Below are positions 18,212 to 27,218 of a stretch of DNA of 64,000 nucleotides, one piece after another; position 1 is the first letter of the stretch; each line of letters starts with the position of its first letter. The notes below the pieces were generated by a model that made no database searches, was not told the DNA's origin, and saw only the letters and a program-made list of their open reading frames with translations. The DNA comes from Paraeggerthella hongkongensis (GTDB taxonomy: Bacteria; Actinomycetota; Coriobacteriia; Coriobacteriales; Eggerthellaceae). Location: the NCBI RefSeq assembly GCF_003726035.1, contig NZ_QICD01000002.1, forward strand, positions 230,748 to 294,747, given 5' to 3'. The position numbers and the translations under genes are program-made.

Positions 18212-20086
18212 TTAGACAGCCCCGAACTGCATGCGGTAGTAAGCGGCGTACGTGCCGCCCAAGGCCAGCAAGTCCTCGTGGGTGCCCAGCTCTGCCACGC
18301 GCCCGTCATCCACTACGGCAATGAAATCCGCTCCGCGAATGGTGGACAGGCGATGCGCGATGATGAGCGTGGTGCGCCCGGCCGACAGCTCGTCAAGCGA
18401 GCGCTGCACGGCGCGCTCGCTCTCGTTGTCGAGAGCGCTCGTGGCTTCGTCCAAAATGAGAATGCTCGGATCGCGCAGAAACACCCGCGCAATGGCGATA
18501 CGCTGCTTCTGGCCGCCGGACAAGCGAGCGCCGCGCTCTCCCACGAACGTATCGTAGCCGTCGGGCAGACTCTTGACGAACTCGTGAATGTTCGCGCGCC
18601 GTGCGGCCTTTTCTATCTCCGCCGCCGTCGCATCGGGCCGCCCGTACGCAATGTTCTCGGAAATGCTGCCGCCGAACAGGTATACGTCCTGCTGCACGAT
18701 ACCGATCGCCTCGCGAAGCGACGCCGTCGTGATCGCGCGGATATCGATGCCGTCAACCTCGACCGACCCCGACTGGGGATCATAGAACCGAGGGAGCAGC
18801 GAGCATGCGGTGGTCTTCCCGCCGCCTGAAGGCCCTACCAGCGCCACGGTGGCGCCTGCCGGCACGGCCAGGTCGAACCCCCGCAGAACGTCGCGCTGGC
18901 CATCGTAGCTGAACCGCACGTCGCGATAGCGAACCGCTCCCTGCACGCGCGCGCCGGCTTTCCCCGCTTTGCCGCCAGCGTCCGCATCGAAGCCGCGCGC
19001 CGTCCGAGCGGCGCGCAAGTCCAAGGCCCCCGGCGCATCCTGGATGTCGGGCCGCACGGCCAGAACCTCCATGAACCGGCGAAAGCCGGCGTAGCCCTTC
19101 TGGAACGTCTCCACGAAGTTGATCAGCTGCTCGATGGGAGAGATGAAGATGCCGATGTACAGAGCGTAGATGGCCAGATCCGTCACCGCCAGCTCGCCCC
19201 GCGCCACGAAATACCCGCCGCCCACCACGGTGACCGCGTACAGCACGCCGATGAACAGCGAGTTCACGGCGTGGAACGACCCCATGAACCGGTACGAGCT
19301 CTCCTTGGTCCCCACGAACCGATCGTTCACGCGGCTGAACTTGCCGATCTCCACGGACTCGTTCCCAAACGACTTCACCACGCGGATGCCACCGAGAGAA
19401 TCCTGCAGGCGGGCATTGATGTCGGCCATTTTCTTGCGGTTCTCGGTGAAGATGACGCGCTTGCGGTAGTTGCGCCATGCGGCGTAGGCAGCCAGCAGGA
19501 CGGTCGCCCCCAGCATGATGGCGGTCAGCGGCACGTTGATGAAGAACAGCAGCGCGAACGATCCCACGATCTTCAGGATGCAGATGAACAGGTTCTCCGG
19601 CCCGTGGTGAGCCAGCTCCGACACGTCGAACAGGTCGGTCACCAGCTTGCTCATCATCTCGCCGGTGTTGTTGCGGTCGTAATAGCCGAAGCTCAAGCGT
19701 TGATACTGCTTGAACAGGTCCATGCGCATGTCCGCTTCCATGCGCACGCCCATGATGTGACCCCAGCTGGTGATGAAGTACTGGCACGCCGTGCGCACCG
19801 CGTACAGTGCGGCGAACAGAAGGGCGATCCAGCCGAGCGACGCCAAGACGACGTCGGCCGATCTGGTGAAGAAGTCCCTGGTAAAGAAATTCAGAAGCTG
19901 AGGGAACGCCAGGTCGACCGCTGCGAGCACGGTAGCGCACGCCAAATCGAAGAAGAACAAGAACTTATACGGCTTGTAGTAGCTTGCGAACCGGGCGAAC
20001 ACCGTGCGCGCGCCCACGGCGGGCACGTCGGTCGCAGAGGCCCCGGGCGTCGCGGGTTGGTTTGAGGGGATTCGTTTCGTTTCCAT
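18212..20086 (-). CDS. ABC exporter, fused membrane and ATPase domains
   Basis: 624-aa half-transporter of the MsbA/LmrA type, expected to work as a homodimer exporting lipid or drug. The membrane domain has six helices (about 35-330), with the coupling-type YYDRNNTGEMMSKLVTDLFD segment. A 40-residue Gly/Ala-rich linker follows. The ATPase has GPSGGGKTT (Walker A), LSGGQKQR (signature), ILILDEATSALD (Walker B) and a final HRLSTIRGAD switch. The start at 20084-20086 has no strong ribosome binding site, so it is tentative. The gene stands alone. Confidence 0.92.
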   Translation of the reverse strand: METKRIPSNQPATPGASATDVPAVGARTVFARFASYYKPYKFLFFFDLACATVLAAVDLAFPQLLNFFTRDFFTRSADVVLASLGWIALLFAALYAVRTACQYFITSWGHIMGVRMEADMRMDLFKQYQRLSFGYYDRNNTGEMMSKLVTDLFDVSELAHHGPENLFICILKIVGSFALLFFINVPLTAIMLGATVLLAAYAAWRNYRKRVIFTENRKKMADINARLQDSLGGIRVVKSFGNESVEIGKFSRVNDRFVGTKESSYRFMGSFHAVNSLFIGVLYAVTVVGGGYFVARGELAVTDLAIYALYIGIFISPIEQLINFVETFQKGYAGFRRFMEVLAVRPDIQDAPGALDLRAARTARGFDADAGGKAGKAGARVQGAVRYRDVRFSYDGQRDVLRGFDLAVPAGATVALVGPSGGGKTTACSLLPRFYDPQSGSVEVDGIDIRAITTASLREAIGIVQQDVYLFGGSISENIAYGRPDATAAEIEKAARRANIHEFVKSLPDGYDTFVGERGARLSGGQKQRIAIARVFLRDPSILILDEATSALDNESERAVQRSLDELSAGRTTLIIAHRLSTIRGADFIAVVDDGRVAELGTHEDLLALGGTYAAYYRMQFGAV

Positions 20087-20268
20087 GACCGCTATTGTAG
20101 CGCCCACCTTCCCTTCCCGCTTCCTCAATCCTTGCGCATGCGGCTCGCGAGGCCGCAGCCGAACATCCCCATGTCCGCGCCGCCCGCCGCGAGCGCGAAC
20201 GGGAAGCGGCGTCAACGAGCCGACGTCCCAGCGCACCGTCCGGTCGCCCGGCTCATGCGTTCCGGGCG

Positions 20269-20970
20269 CTAGCGCACCTCGACGCCGCGCACGGCAGCCC
20301 AGGCAACGACCCCGCCGAGCGCTATCACGACGACGAACGTGAAGAACGGGTTCGCAAGGCTCGCTCCCGCACCGAAGCCGAGCGCCGTCTGCATTGCGTC
20401 CATCAGGGCCGGTAGAAAAAACGCGGCCGACGGCATGACGGACGGCAGCACCGAGAAAACCACGAGGCCGACGGCAAGGAGCGTGAGCGCGATGCGCCGC
20501 GCACCGAAGCGCATCTGCAGAGCCGCGAACGCAAGCCCCGCGCTCGACGCCGCAGCGCAGCCCAAGAACATGAACAGGAAGTCGAGCGCAGGCCCGTTCC
20601 CCACTCCATACGCCATGAGGAACAACGACTGTTCGCGCGGCCAAAACGGCACGAGAACCGCGCACGCCGCTTCGACGAGAGCCAGAAACAGGCAAACCGC
20701 AGCGAGCGACGCCGCCGTGCTCGTGACCATCTGCAAACGCGTAAGCCCCATCTGCACGAGGAACCGCACGTCGCCCGAAAACGTGGACAGCGCGAGCAGC
20801 GGCATGAGGACGTAGGGCAGAAAGCCCATGCCCGGCATCGCAATATATGCGATTTGATTGATGTTCATGACAAAGAGCACAGCGATAAGCGCGCCGATGA
20901 TCAGGCAGAACACCGCCGCGCTCTGGACGAGCTCGACAGCTTGGTAGCGGAAGGCAGCCTTGAGTTTCAT
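20269..20970 (-). CDS. ABC-2-type membrane permease (putative)
   Basis: 233-aa, very hydrophobic protein with about six predicted membrane segments (near 15-35, 45-60, 85-108, 125-150, 158-180, 205-225). It opens MKLKAAFRYQAVELVQSAAV. Lying 4 nt after the ATPase gene, it is probably its membrane partner. A CGCCCGG/CCGGGCG hairpin follows the stop. The substrate is unknown; GntR(YtrA-type)-ATPase-permease operons often respond to cell-envelope antibiotics. Confidence 0.8.
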   Translation of the reverse strand: MKLKAAFRYQAVELVQSAAVFCLIIGALIAVLFVMNINQIAYIAMPGMGFLPYVLMPLLALSTFSGDVRFLVQMGLTRLQMVTSTAASLAAVCLFLALVEAACAVLVPFWPREQSLFLMAYGVGNGPALDFLFMFLGCAAASSAGLAFAALQMRFGARRIALTLLAVGLVVFSVLPSVMPSAAFFLPALMDAMQTALGFGAGASLANPFFTFVVVIALGGVVAWAAVRGVEVR

Positions 20971-20974
20971 GAGA

Positions 20975-21832
20975 TCACTCCCCCTTCTCGGTCAGTTTCA
21001 CGAACAGCTTCTGCAAGTTGACGGGCGCCGTGTCCAATCGGTCGTTCAACCGCGTCGCGTCCGGCGTGCCCAAGAGGTACGCCACCGCCATGCCGCCCAA
21101 CTCGTCGATGTCGAGCACGTCGAGCCCCTCGCAGTACGCGCGCACGTCCGCCGCGCGGCCCGACACGCTGTATCCCTTCGAACGCAGCTCGTCGGCCGAG
21201 GCCTGCATGATCACGCGACCCTCGTCGATGACGGCGACGCGCTCCACGAGGTTCGCCACCTCCTCGATGAGGTGCGTGGCGATGACCACCGTGCGCTGGC
21301 GCTCCAGGTAGTCTTCCATAAGCAGCCGGTAGAACAGCTCGCGATGGTTGGCGTCCAGCCCCAACACCGGCTCGTCCAGCAGCAGGTAGTCCACGTCGAG
21401 CGAGAGGGCCATGACCAGCTGGCAGATGGTGCGGTAGCCGGTGGAGAGCGCGCCCATCTTCGCCTTGGTATCAAGGTCGAACGCCTTTGCCAGGCGCAGG
21501 GCGCGCCTGGTATCAAAGCCCTCGTGGAAGCGGTCCATCCACCCCACGAGGTCGTCCACGTACATGGATTCGGGGGTCATCTGCACGTCGCCCGTGCAGA
21601 ACACCTTCGAGAGCGCCTGAGGATTGTCCGTGACAGGATCACCGTCCACGAAGACGCATCCCCCCGTAGGCACAAGACGGTTGGACGCGATGCCCAGCAG
21701 CGTCGTCTTGCCCGCGCCGTTGCGGCCGAGGAGCGCGTGTATCTTGCCGTACTCCAAGGACAGCGACACGTCGTCGAGCGCCGTCTTCTTCCCGAACCGC
21801 TTCGTCAAATGCTCGGCTCGCAGCTCACGCAT
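20975..21832 (-). CDS. ABC transporter ATP-binding protein
   Basis: 285-aa ATPase subunit. Walker A is GRNGAGKTT (about 36-44), Walker B YLLLDEPVLGLD and the switch THLIEEVANL. The signature is degenerate: ALSTGYRTICQL replaces LSGGQ. It overlaps the GntR gene by 8 nt and is followed after 4 nt by the permease. It would energise the permease at the inner face of the membrane. Confidence 0.9.
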   Translation of the reverse strand: MRELRAEHLTKRFGKKTALDDVSLSLEYGKIHALLGRNGAGKTTLLGIASNRLVPTGGCVFVDGDPVTDNPQALSKVFCTGDVQMTPESMYVDDLVGWMDRFHEGFDTRRALRLAKAFDLDTKAKMGALSTGYRTICQLVMALSLDVDYLLLDEPVLGLDANHRELFYRLLMEDYLERQRTVVIATHLIEEVANLVERVAVIDEGRVIMQASADELRSKGYSVSGRAADVRAYCEGLDVLDIDELGGMAVAYLLGTPDATRLNDRLDTAPVNLQKLFVKLTEKGE

Positions 21833-22196
21833 GATCGTATCCCTTCTCGATGAGGTCGATGACCTGATCTTTCGTCAGGCCCAGCTTCTTCGCCTCGGCC
21901 ACGAGCGCGCTTACGAAACACTCGCCGAAGGCGTTCTCGCGCTTTGCTCGCACCTTCTCGCGCGCGCCATCCTGCACGTACATGCCCATTCCCCTCCTCT
22001 TGTAGATGACATCCTCGTCCACGAGGATATTCATGCCCTTGAGGACGGTGTGCGGGTTTATGCCGAGCAGCGCCGCAAGCTCGTTCGTGGAGGGGACGCG
22101 GTCCCCTTCGGCGTACGCGCCCGTGAAGACGTCGTCCTCTATCTGCTCGGCGATCTGCACGAACAGGGGCACGTCGCTTGCCGGATCAATGTTCAT
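21825..22196 (-). CDS. GntR-family regulator (YtrA-type)
   Basis: 123-aa repressor with an N-terminal winged helix (VPLFVQIAEQIEDDVFTGAY, then VPSTNELAALLGINPHTVLK) and a short C-terminal helical dimerisation tail, the YtrA subfamily that controls ABC transporters. GGAAGGAGG precedes the ATG. It overlaps the ATPase gene by 8 nt. A 30-bp palindrome just upstream is its likely operator, so the operon is probably autoregulated and induced by whatever the transporter exports. Confidence 0.92.
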   Translation of the reverse strand: MNIDPASDVPLFVQIAEQIEDDVFTGAYAEGDRVPSTNELAALLGINPHTVLKGMNILVDEDVIYKRRGMGMYVQDGAREKVRAKRENAFGECFVSALVAEAKKLGLTKDQVIDLIEKGYDHA

Positions 22197-22215
22197 GCTG
22201 CTCGCCTCCTTCCTT

Positions 22216-22245
22216 GCTAGTTAGTTACTTGAGTAACTAACTAGC
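22216..22245. promoter_or_regulatory. Perfect 30-bp palindromic operator
   Basis: GCTAGTTAGTTACT-TG-AGTAACTAACTAGC: two 14-base arms and a 2-base centre. It starts directly after the -10 box and covers the expected transcription start, 19 bases ahead of the GntR start codon. Its position and symmetry fit a repressing GntR dimer. Confidence 0.88.
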
Positions 22246-22274
22246 ATTCTAGGGAGTTCCAACGCGCATGTCAA
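22246..22274 (-). promoter_or_regulatory. Sigma-70 promoter of the GntR-ABC operon
   Basis: TTGACA (22269-22274) and TAGAAT (22246-22251) on the minus strand, separated by 17 bases; the -35 is a consensus match. The operator adjoins the -10. Confidence 0.85.
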
Positions 22275-22623
22275 GGCGCAAGAAGCGGACATCCAGATCC
22301 GAGCTCGAGACACGCGGACGCAAGATCGTTCTCACCTCTCTCACGCGAGACGTTCATGCGGTTTCCTAAAATGCTCGCAACACGCTCTCGTAGGCAGGAC
22401 CGCGCCGTGCTGGGCAACCTCCTCCACCCCGACGACGTCGCCCCCTTCGTTCGCTGGATGCTGCCCTTCCCGTTCCCGCCTTCATCCTGCAGCTCCGCAC
22501 GCAGCAGGAACCATTGCACGGGATAGCCGAACTTGGTGCCCAGCCTCCCTTCCTCCCTTTCGGCCCGGATGCTCCATTGAACCAGAACGACGCGGCGCAC
22601 GTCTCTACTTTTCTAGCTCTGTC
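22275..22623. other. Intergenic stretch upstream of the GntR promoter
   Basis: About 350 bases between the GntR promoter and the DUF177 terminator. The two minus-strand open frames crossing it (about 110 codons each) have low-complexity compositions and no ribosome binding sites. I see no gene or structured element in it. Confidence 0.5.
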
Positions 22624-22657
22624 GGAAAAAGAAAACGCCCGCCGGGGGCGGGCGTTT
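22624..22657 (-). terminator. Intrinsic terminator after the DUF177 gene
   Basis: 11-bp stem AAACGCCCGCC/GGCGGGCGTTT (22633-22643, 22647-22657) with a 3-base loop. On the minus strand it is followed by TTTTCTTTTT. Confidence 0.88.
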
Positions 22658-22723
22658 CGAAACAACGTAGTCAAGTGCATCGAAAACGACTGGAACGGAC
22701 CTTTCGCAATGATGGAAAGGGGC

Positions 22724-23272
22724 TTACTTCTCCTCGAAGGGGAAATCTTTCAGCACGGCGAACGGGTTCGGCGGCACGTCGTCTTCATCGGACGCCGGCT
22801 CGCAGCCGCAGGAGCCTTCGTTGAGGTTCGCGCCGCAGGTGGAGCACAGGCCCTTGCACTCGTCGTCGCACAGCGGCACCAGCGGGAACTCAAGCAAGAG
22901 CGCAGCCGTGGCAAGCGGTTCGACGTCGATGACCTTGTCTTCGGAAAGCACGTCGAACTCGTCTTCGTCCATGTCTTCGGGCGCGGCTTCCTCGGAGCTC
23001 AGCAGGAAATAGCCCTCGATCTCGCCGGTAACGGGAAACGCGATGCTGTCGAGACAGCGAGCGCAGGCCGTTTTAGCCTCGCCTTCCACCGTGCCGGTCA
23101 CCAGCAGGGCGTCGCCTGTGTTGGATATATCGATCTGCCAGCTCAAAGGAGCCGAGAAGTCGTACAGGTCAGGACCCGACTTGACGACGGGCACCGTAAG
23201 CTCGCCTTCGAAATGAGCGCTTTCGGCAGGCGTGAACAGCTCAAGGGGTACGTGGATGCGCGTCGCGTCCAT
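22724..23272 (-). CDS. DUF177 (YceD) family protein
   Basis: 182-aa member of the YceD family, linked in many bacteria to 23S rRNA maturation and L32. The features are ACARCLDSIAFPVTGEIEGY (about 70-89) and a C-terminal cluster CDDECKGLCSTCGANLNEG, which looks metal-binding. The ATG shares one base with the preceding stop (TAATG at 23270-23274). It is unusual here in not lying directly before rpmF, which is 5 kb away. A terminator follows. Confidence 0.88.
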   Translation of the reverse strand: MDATRIHVPLELFTPAESAHFEGELTVPVVKSGPDLYDFSAPLSWQIDISNTGDALLVTGTVEGEAKTACARCLDSIAFPVTGEIEGYFLLSSEEAAPEDMDEDEFDVLSEDKVIDVEPLATAALLLEFPLVPLCDDECKGLCSTCGANLNEGSCGCEPASDEDDVPPNPFAVLKDFPFEEK

Positions 23273-23745
23273 TAGCGCCCCGAAGCAAGCGAGTTGGCGT
23301 TCAAGCGATCGCGGCAACGGCGCACGTTGCCCAACAGCGTATCGAGGCTCTGCTCGACGTGACCGAACACCTCGTCAGCGTAGTCCTCGGCACCGGCGCG
23401 GGTCTGACGCTCCAGCTCGCGCGCGTCGGCGAGCACCTGGTCGGCCTGCTGCTGAGAGATGCGGACGATCTCCTGCTCGCTGGCGATGGTCATAGCCTGG
23501 CTGCGTGCATCCTCGATCATGCGATTGGCCTCGGCCTCTGCGTCATCGAGCAAGCTCTGCCGCTCGCGTACGATCTGACGAGCCTGAGCGAACTCGCTCG
23601 GAAACGTGTCGCGAATCTCATCCATGATCTCGAACGCCGCGGCGATGTCAACCTGGCGCATGTTGCCTTTGCCGAAAACCGGCTTAGAGTCCTCAAGCAG
23701 AATCGAGAGCTCTTCTAACAGCCCCAAGACTCCTGTTTCGTCCAT
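23272..23745 (-). CDS. Coiled-coil protein, ATP synthase subunit b-like
   Basis: 157-aa soluble, highly charged protein with a nearly continuous coiled coil from about 35 to 130 (EFAQARQIVRERQSLLDDAE and so on). Such proteins are often labelled ATPase or F0 subunit b-like by composition, but there is no membrane helix and no other ATP synthase gene nearby. A DivIVA-like scaffold is an alternative. It is translationally coupled to the DUF177 gene. A TAGAAT box lies about 80 bases upstream. Confidence 0.75.
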   Translation of the reverse strand: MDETGVLGLLEELSILLEDSKPVFGKGNMRQVDIAAAFEIMDEIRDTFPSEFAQARQIVRERQSLLDDAEAEANRMIEDARSQAMTIASEQEIVRISQQQADQVLADARELERQTRAGAEDYADEVFGHVEQSLDTLLGNVRRCRDRLNANSLASGR

Positions 23746-23908
23746 GATTGTCCTTCCACCCTGGCGTGCTGCGTTTCATCTGCGTTGGCGCGCACGGGCA
23801 CCATCGCGCACATGCGTCGCAATATTCTAGCACGTATGGTCGGGAAACCGACTTCCAATGCACAAAGCAAGCACATTTCACCCGGTCGGAACGTAGGTTA
23901 CAGTTGCC

Positions 23909-24391
23909 TTACGCGTCGCCGAACTTCTTCAGCAACGCCTCGTGCACGCAGGGGGGAACGAACTGCTCCACCTTGCCGTGCAGGCTGGCTATCTCGCGAA
24001 CGATCGACGACGAGAGGTACATGTACTGCGGAGGCGACATGATGAACAGCGTTTCGAGCTCCTGGTTCAACTGGTAGTTGAGGGCCGTCATCTGAAACTC
24101 GTACTCGAAGTCGGTGATAGCGCGCAGGCCTTTCACCACCACGGTCGCATCCATCTTGGCAGCGAACTCGACCAGCAGGTCGTCGAAGGGCTCCACGCGC
24201 ACGTTGGGCAGATGACTGGTGGCCTTGCGCACCAGCTCGACGCGCTCCTCCAGCGTGAACAAGGGCTGCTTTTTCGGCGAAGCCGCCACGGCCACGATGA
24301 TCTCGTCCACCAGCTGGGCTGCGCGGGTTATGACGTCAAGATGCCCGCTCGTGATAGGGTCGAAGGTTCCGGGCGTCAATGCACGTTTCAT
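23909..24391 (-). CDS. coaD: Phosphopantetheine adenylyltransferase
   Basis: Adenylates 4'-phosphopantetheine to dephospho-CoA, the penultimate step of coenzyme A synthesis. It is 160 aa, the standard length. It has the nucleotidyltransferase motif TPGTFDPITSGHLDVI (6-21), Lys in ASPKKQPLF, and LSSSIVREIA near 125. It lies 27 nt downstream of rsmD, the common rsmD-coaD order. Confidence 0.96.
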   Translation of the reverse strand: MKRALTPGTFDPITSGHLDVITRAAQLVDEIIVAVAASPKKQPLFTLEERVELVRKATSHLPNVRVEPFDDLLVEFAAKMDATVVVKGLRAITDFEYEFQMTALNYQLNQELETLFIMSPPQYMYLSSSIVREIASLHGKVEQFVPPCVHEALLKKFGDA

Positions 24392-24418
24392 GAATGGGTC
24401 ACGTTTCCTCTCGTTTGG

Positions 24419-25012
24419 TCACACGGTGCGGCTGGACTCGTCAAGCAGCAGCACGTCCACGACAGTATCGCCGTACTTCTTTCGCTGCGCAAGGGACAAA
24501 TCGCGCGCTTTTGCCGCCTCGTCCACCGACGAAACCGAAGCAGCGTCGTGCTCGTACACCACCAGGGCGTCCTGCGCAAGAACGCCGCACAGCCTGAGCC
24601 CCGCCACCAAATCCAGAACAGCCTCCGCCTGGTAAACGTAGGGCGGATCCAAGAACACGAGGTCGAACGGAGGCCGCGCGTACGTCGGGGGTTCCTTGAG
24701 CACGTCCGCACGATGGATGCGCGCGTCGCGCGGCTCAAGCCCCAGCGTTTTGGCGTTCGCGCACAACGCGCGCATGGCCTCGCCGCCGCACTCGTAGAAA
24801 TGGGCGCATCGCGCGCCGCGCGACAGCGCCTCGAACCCCAGCGCGCCCGATCCCGCGAACGCGTCGAGCACGACCGCTCCCTCGAAACCTCCGCGTGCGC
24901 TGTTCACCACGCTCATCATGGATTCCCGAACCCGGTCGGTAGTGGGGCGGGTGCCCTCCCCTTTCGGCGCCTTGAGCGTGCGCCCGCGGTACTCGCCTGC
25001 GATAATCCTCAT
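24419..25012 (-). CDS. rsmD: 16S rRNA (guanine-966-N2)-methyltransferase
   Basis: SAM-dependent methylase of G966 in 16S rRNA. The chosen start (25010-25012) gives 197 aa: MRIIAGEYRGRTLKAPKGEG. The SAM loop is VLDAFAGSGALGFEALSRGA (about 48-67), and the N6/N2-methylase motif IV is VFLDPPY (about 120-126). It follows recG by one base. Confidence 0.94.
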   Translation of the reverse strand: MRIIAGEYRGRTLKAPKGEGTRPTTDRVRESMMSVVNSARGGFEGAVVLDAFAGSGALGFEALSRGARCAHFYECGGEAMRALCANAKTLGLEPRDARIHRADVLKEPPTYARPPFDLVFLDPPYVYQAEAVLDLVAGLRLCGVLAQDALVVYEHDAASVSSVDEAAKARDLSLAQRKKYGDTVVDVLLLDESSRTV

Positions 25013-25013
25013 G

Positions 25014-27218
25014 CTATCCTCCCTGCACGGCATGCTCGCCCGCGAACATGCGCCTCATCTCGCGCGCGAGCGGGCGATGCGCCGCATCCTCGAGCGCCGG
25101 GTCCTCGTCTATGATCGCGGCCGCATCGGCATGCGCCGCCTCGATGATCTTGCCGTCCCGCACCACGTTCACCAGCTTGAGCCCGCTCGCGCCGTGCTGC
25201 CGGTTGCCCAGGATATCGCCTTCGCGGCGAAGCGACAAGTCGTAGCTGGCAAGCTCGAAGCCGTCGTCGGTGCGCTCCATTGCCGCCAGGCGCGTGAGCG
25301 CTGCGTCCGATTTGGAAGCCGAGATCAAGTGAACCTGCGCCGCAAGGCGGCCGCGCCCCACGCGTCCGCGCAGCTGATGCAACTGCGAAAGGCCGAAGCG
25401 ATCGGCGTCCTCCACGATCATGATCGTGGCGTTGGGAACGTCCACGCCCACCTCTATGACCGTAGTAGCCACGAGAACCTGCGTCTCCCCTGACCGGAAG
25501 CGGTCCATGACGGCCTGCTTCTCCGCAGAGCGCATGCGCCCATGCAAAAGCTCCACGTTCCAGTCGGCGAACACGGTCGCTTGCAAGTAGGTTGCCTCCT
25601 TCGCAGCGGCGGCCACGTCGTCTCCGGCCAGGTCGTCGTCGCTTTCGATGCTGATGGCGGCGTACTCGTACGCCTCTTCGTCGGCCTCGCGGCGACGCCC
25701 GCCCGCTCCCCCGTCGGATGCTTTCGCGTCCCGCTCCTCGCCGCTCTGCCCGATAAGCGGGCACACCACGTACACCTGCTCGCCGCGCGCCAGCGCTTCG
25801 CGCGCGGCGTCGTAAGCGTGGCCGCGATCAGCCTTCTGGTGCACGAACGTGGTTCGCTGCGCCGTGTCGTTCGGCCTGTGCTTGATGTAAGACAGCGTCA
25901 GGCCGCCGAACAGCGCCAGCGCAAGGGTGCGCGGGATGGGCGTGGCCGTAAGGAACAAGGCGTCGGGCGCATCGCCTTTCGACAGCAGCTTCGCGCGCTG
26001 CTCCACGCCGAAGCGCTGCTGCTCGTCGATCACCGCAAGGCTCAAGCGCTTCGGGGCCACGTCGTCCTCCAAAAGGGCGTGCGTTCCGATGAGCACGTCG
26101 AGCAAGCCGTCCGAAAGCCGGTCCAGGATAGCCTCGCGCTCCGCAGCGGACGTCGATCCGGTCAAGACGTCCCACGACACGCCTGCGGCGTCAAGCAAAG
26201 GGCCGAGGCTTTTCCCATGCTGGCGGGCAAGCACCTCGGTAGGAGCCATGAGCAGGGCTTGCGCCTGGGTGTCGGCCGCCGCCGCCAGCGCGAACGCGGC
26301 CACGACGGTCTTGCCAGTGCCCACGTCGCCCAACAGCATGTGGTTGGCAACCGTCGGCGCGGCCAGCTGCCCCAAGATGTCCGCCTTCGCCTGCTCCTGC
26401 TCGGCCGTCAGCTCGAAGGGAAGCGCACCGGCAAGCGCGCGCACGCGAGGGCCGTCCGTCCGATGGCGCACGGCCTCGCGACCGGCGCTGCGCTCGCGGC
26501 CCTGGCTCATGAGCATGAGCTCCAAAAGCAGCAGCTCCTCGTAGACCAAGCGGCGCCGCGCCTCGGCAACCTCTTCCATCGAATGGGGAGCATGAATGCT
26601 CGACAGCGCAACGCCCCTGCTCATCAAGCGGTACTTCGCTCGGATCTCAAGAGGAAGCGGATCGTACAGGCCCGCGCACGCGTCAAGCGCGTTGCCGACG
26701 AGCCGGCGCATCCACGCAGCCGACACCTTCTCGCACGCCGGATGCACGGGAATGATCATGCCCTCCGCCGCATTGGGGCCCTCGAGCACTTCAAGATAGG
26801 GATTGGTCATGCGCTTGAAACCGTAGTTGAACTCCAGCTTCCCGGCCACCGCGATCCTCATGCCGGGCTTGACCTGGTCCATGAGCCACGGCTGCCGAAA
26901 GCACGTCACCATGAGCAGCCCCGTGGAGTCCACGAGCGAGATCTCCACCAGGGAAAGCCGAGGCTTGGGACGCTTGAGCTTGATCTCGTGGACCGATCCC
27001 TCGATGGTGCAGGAGCTGCCGATAACCGCCGAGGCCACCGTCTCTTTGGCGGAAAGGTCGACGTAGCGGCGCGGGAAATGGGTCACCAGATCCCGTACCG
27101 TGCGAATGCCGAGCCCCGCCAGCGCCTTGGCGCGACCGGGGCTCACCAAACGGACGCGCTCGACGGATTCGTCGAGCGCGAGAGTGGCTGCAAGTCTGTC
27201 GGGCTGGCCGTTACTCAA
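25014..27218 (-). CDS. recG: ATP-dependent DNA helicase RecG
   Basis: Branch-migration helicase that regresses stalled forks and processes Holliday junctions. It is 734 aa: N-terminal wedge/OB region (about 20-170), then RecA-like domains with GDVGTGKTV (Walker A), VIDEQQRFGV (a DEQH-type box with Gln instead of His), TATPIPRTLAL and the QLRGRVGRG motif VI. The start is a TTG (27216-27218) overlapping the previous stop by 8 nt, and a nearby downstream GTG is an alternative. It forms a unit with the DAK2 gene, rsmD and coaD. Confidence 0.94.
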   Translation of the reverse strand: MSNGQPDRLAATLALDESVERVRLVSPGRAKALAGLGIRTVRDLVTHFPRRYVDLSAKETVASAVIGSSCTIEGSVHEIKLKRPKPRLSLVEISLVDSTGLLMVTCFRQPWLMDQVKPGMRIAVAGKLEFNYGFKRMTNPYLEVLEGPNAAEGMIIPVHPACEKVSAAWMRRLVGNALDACAGLYDPLPLEIRAKYRLMSRGVALSSIHAPHSMEEVAEARRRLVYEELLLLELMLMSQGRERSAGREAVRHRTDGPRVRALAGALPFELTAEQEQAKADILGQLAAPTVANHMLLGDVGTGKTVVAAFALAAAADTQAQALLMAPTEVLARQHGKSLGPLLDAAGVSWDVLTGSTSAAEREAILDRLSDGLLDVLIGTHALLEDDVAPKRLSLAVIDEQQRFGVEQRAKLLSKGDAPDALFLTATPIPRTLALALFGGLTLSYIKHRPNDTAQRTTFVHQKADRGHAYDAAREALARGEQVYVVCPLIGQSGEERDAKASDGGAGGRRREADEEAYEYAAISIESDDDLAGDDVAAAAKEATYLQATVFADWNVELLHGRMRSAEKQAVMDRFRSGETQVLVATTVIEVGVDVPNATIMIVEDADRFGLSQLHQLRGRVGRGRLAAQVHLISASKSDAALTRLAAMERTDDGFELASYDLSLRREGDILGNRQHGASGLKLVNVVRDGKIIEAAHADAAAIIDEDPALEDAAHRPLAREMRRMFAGEHAVQGG

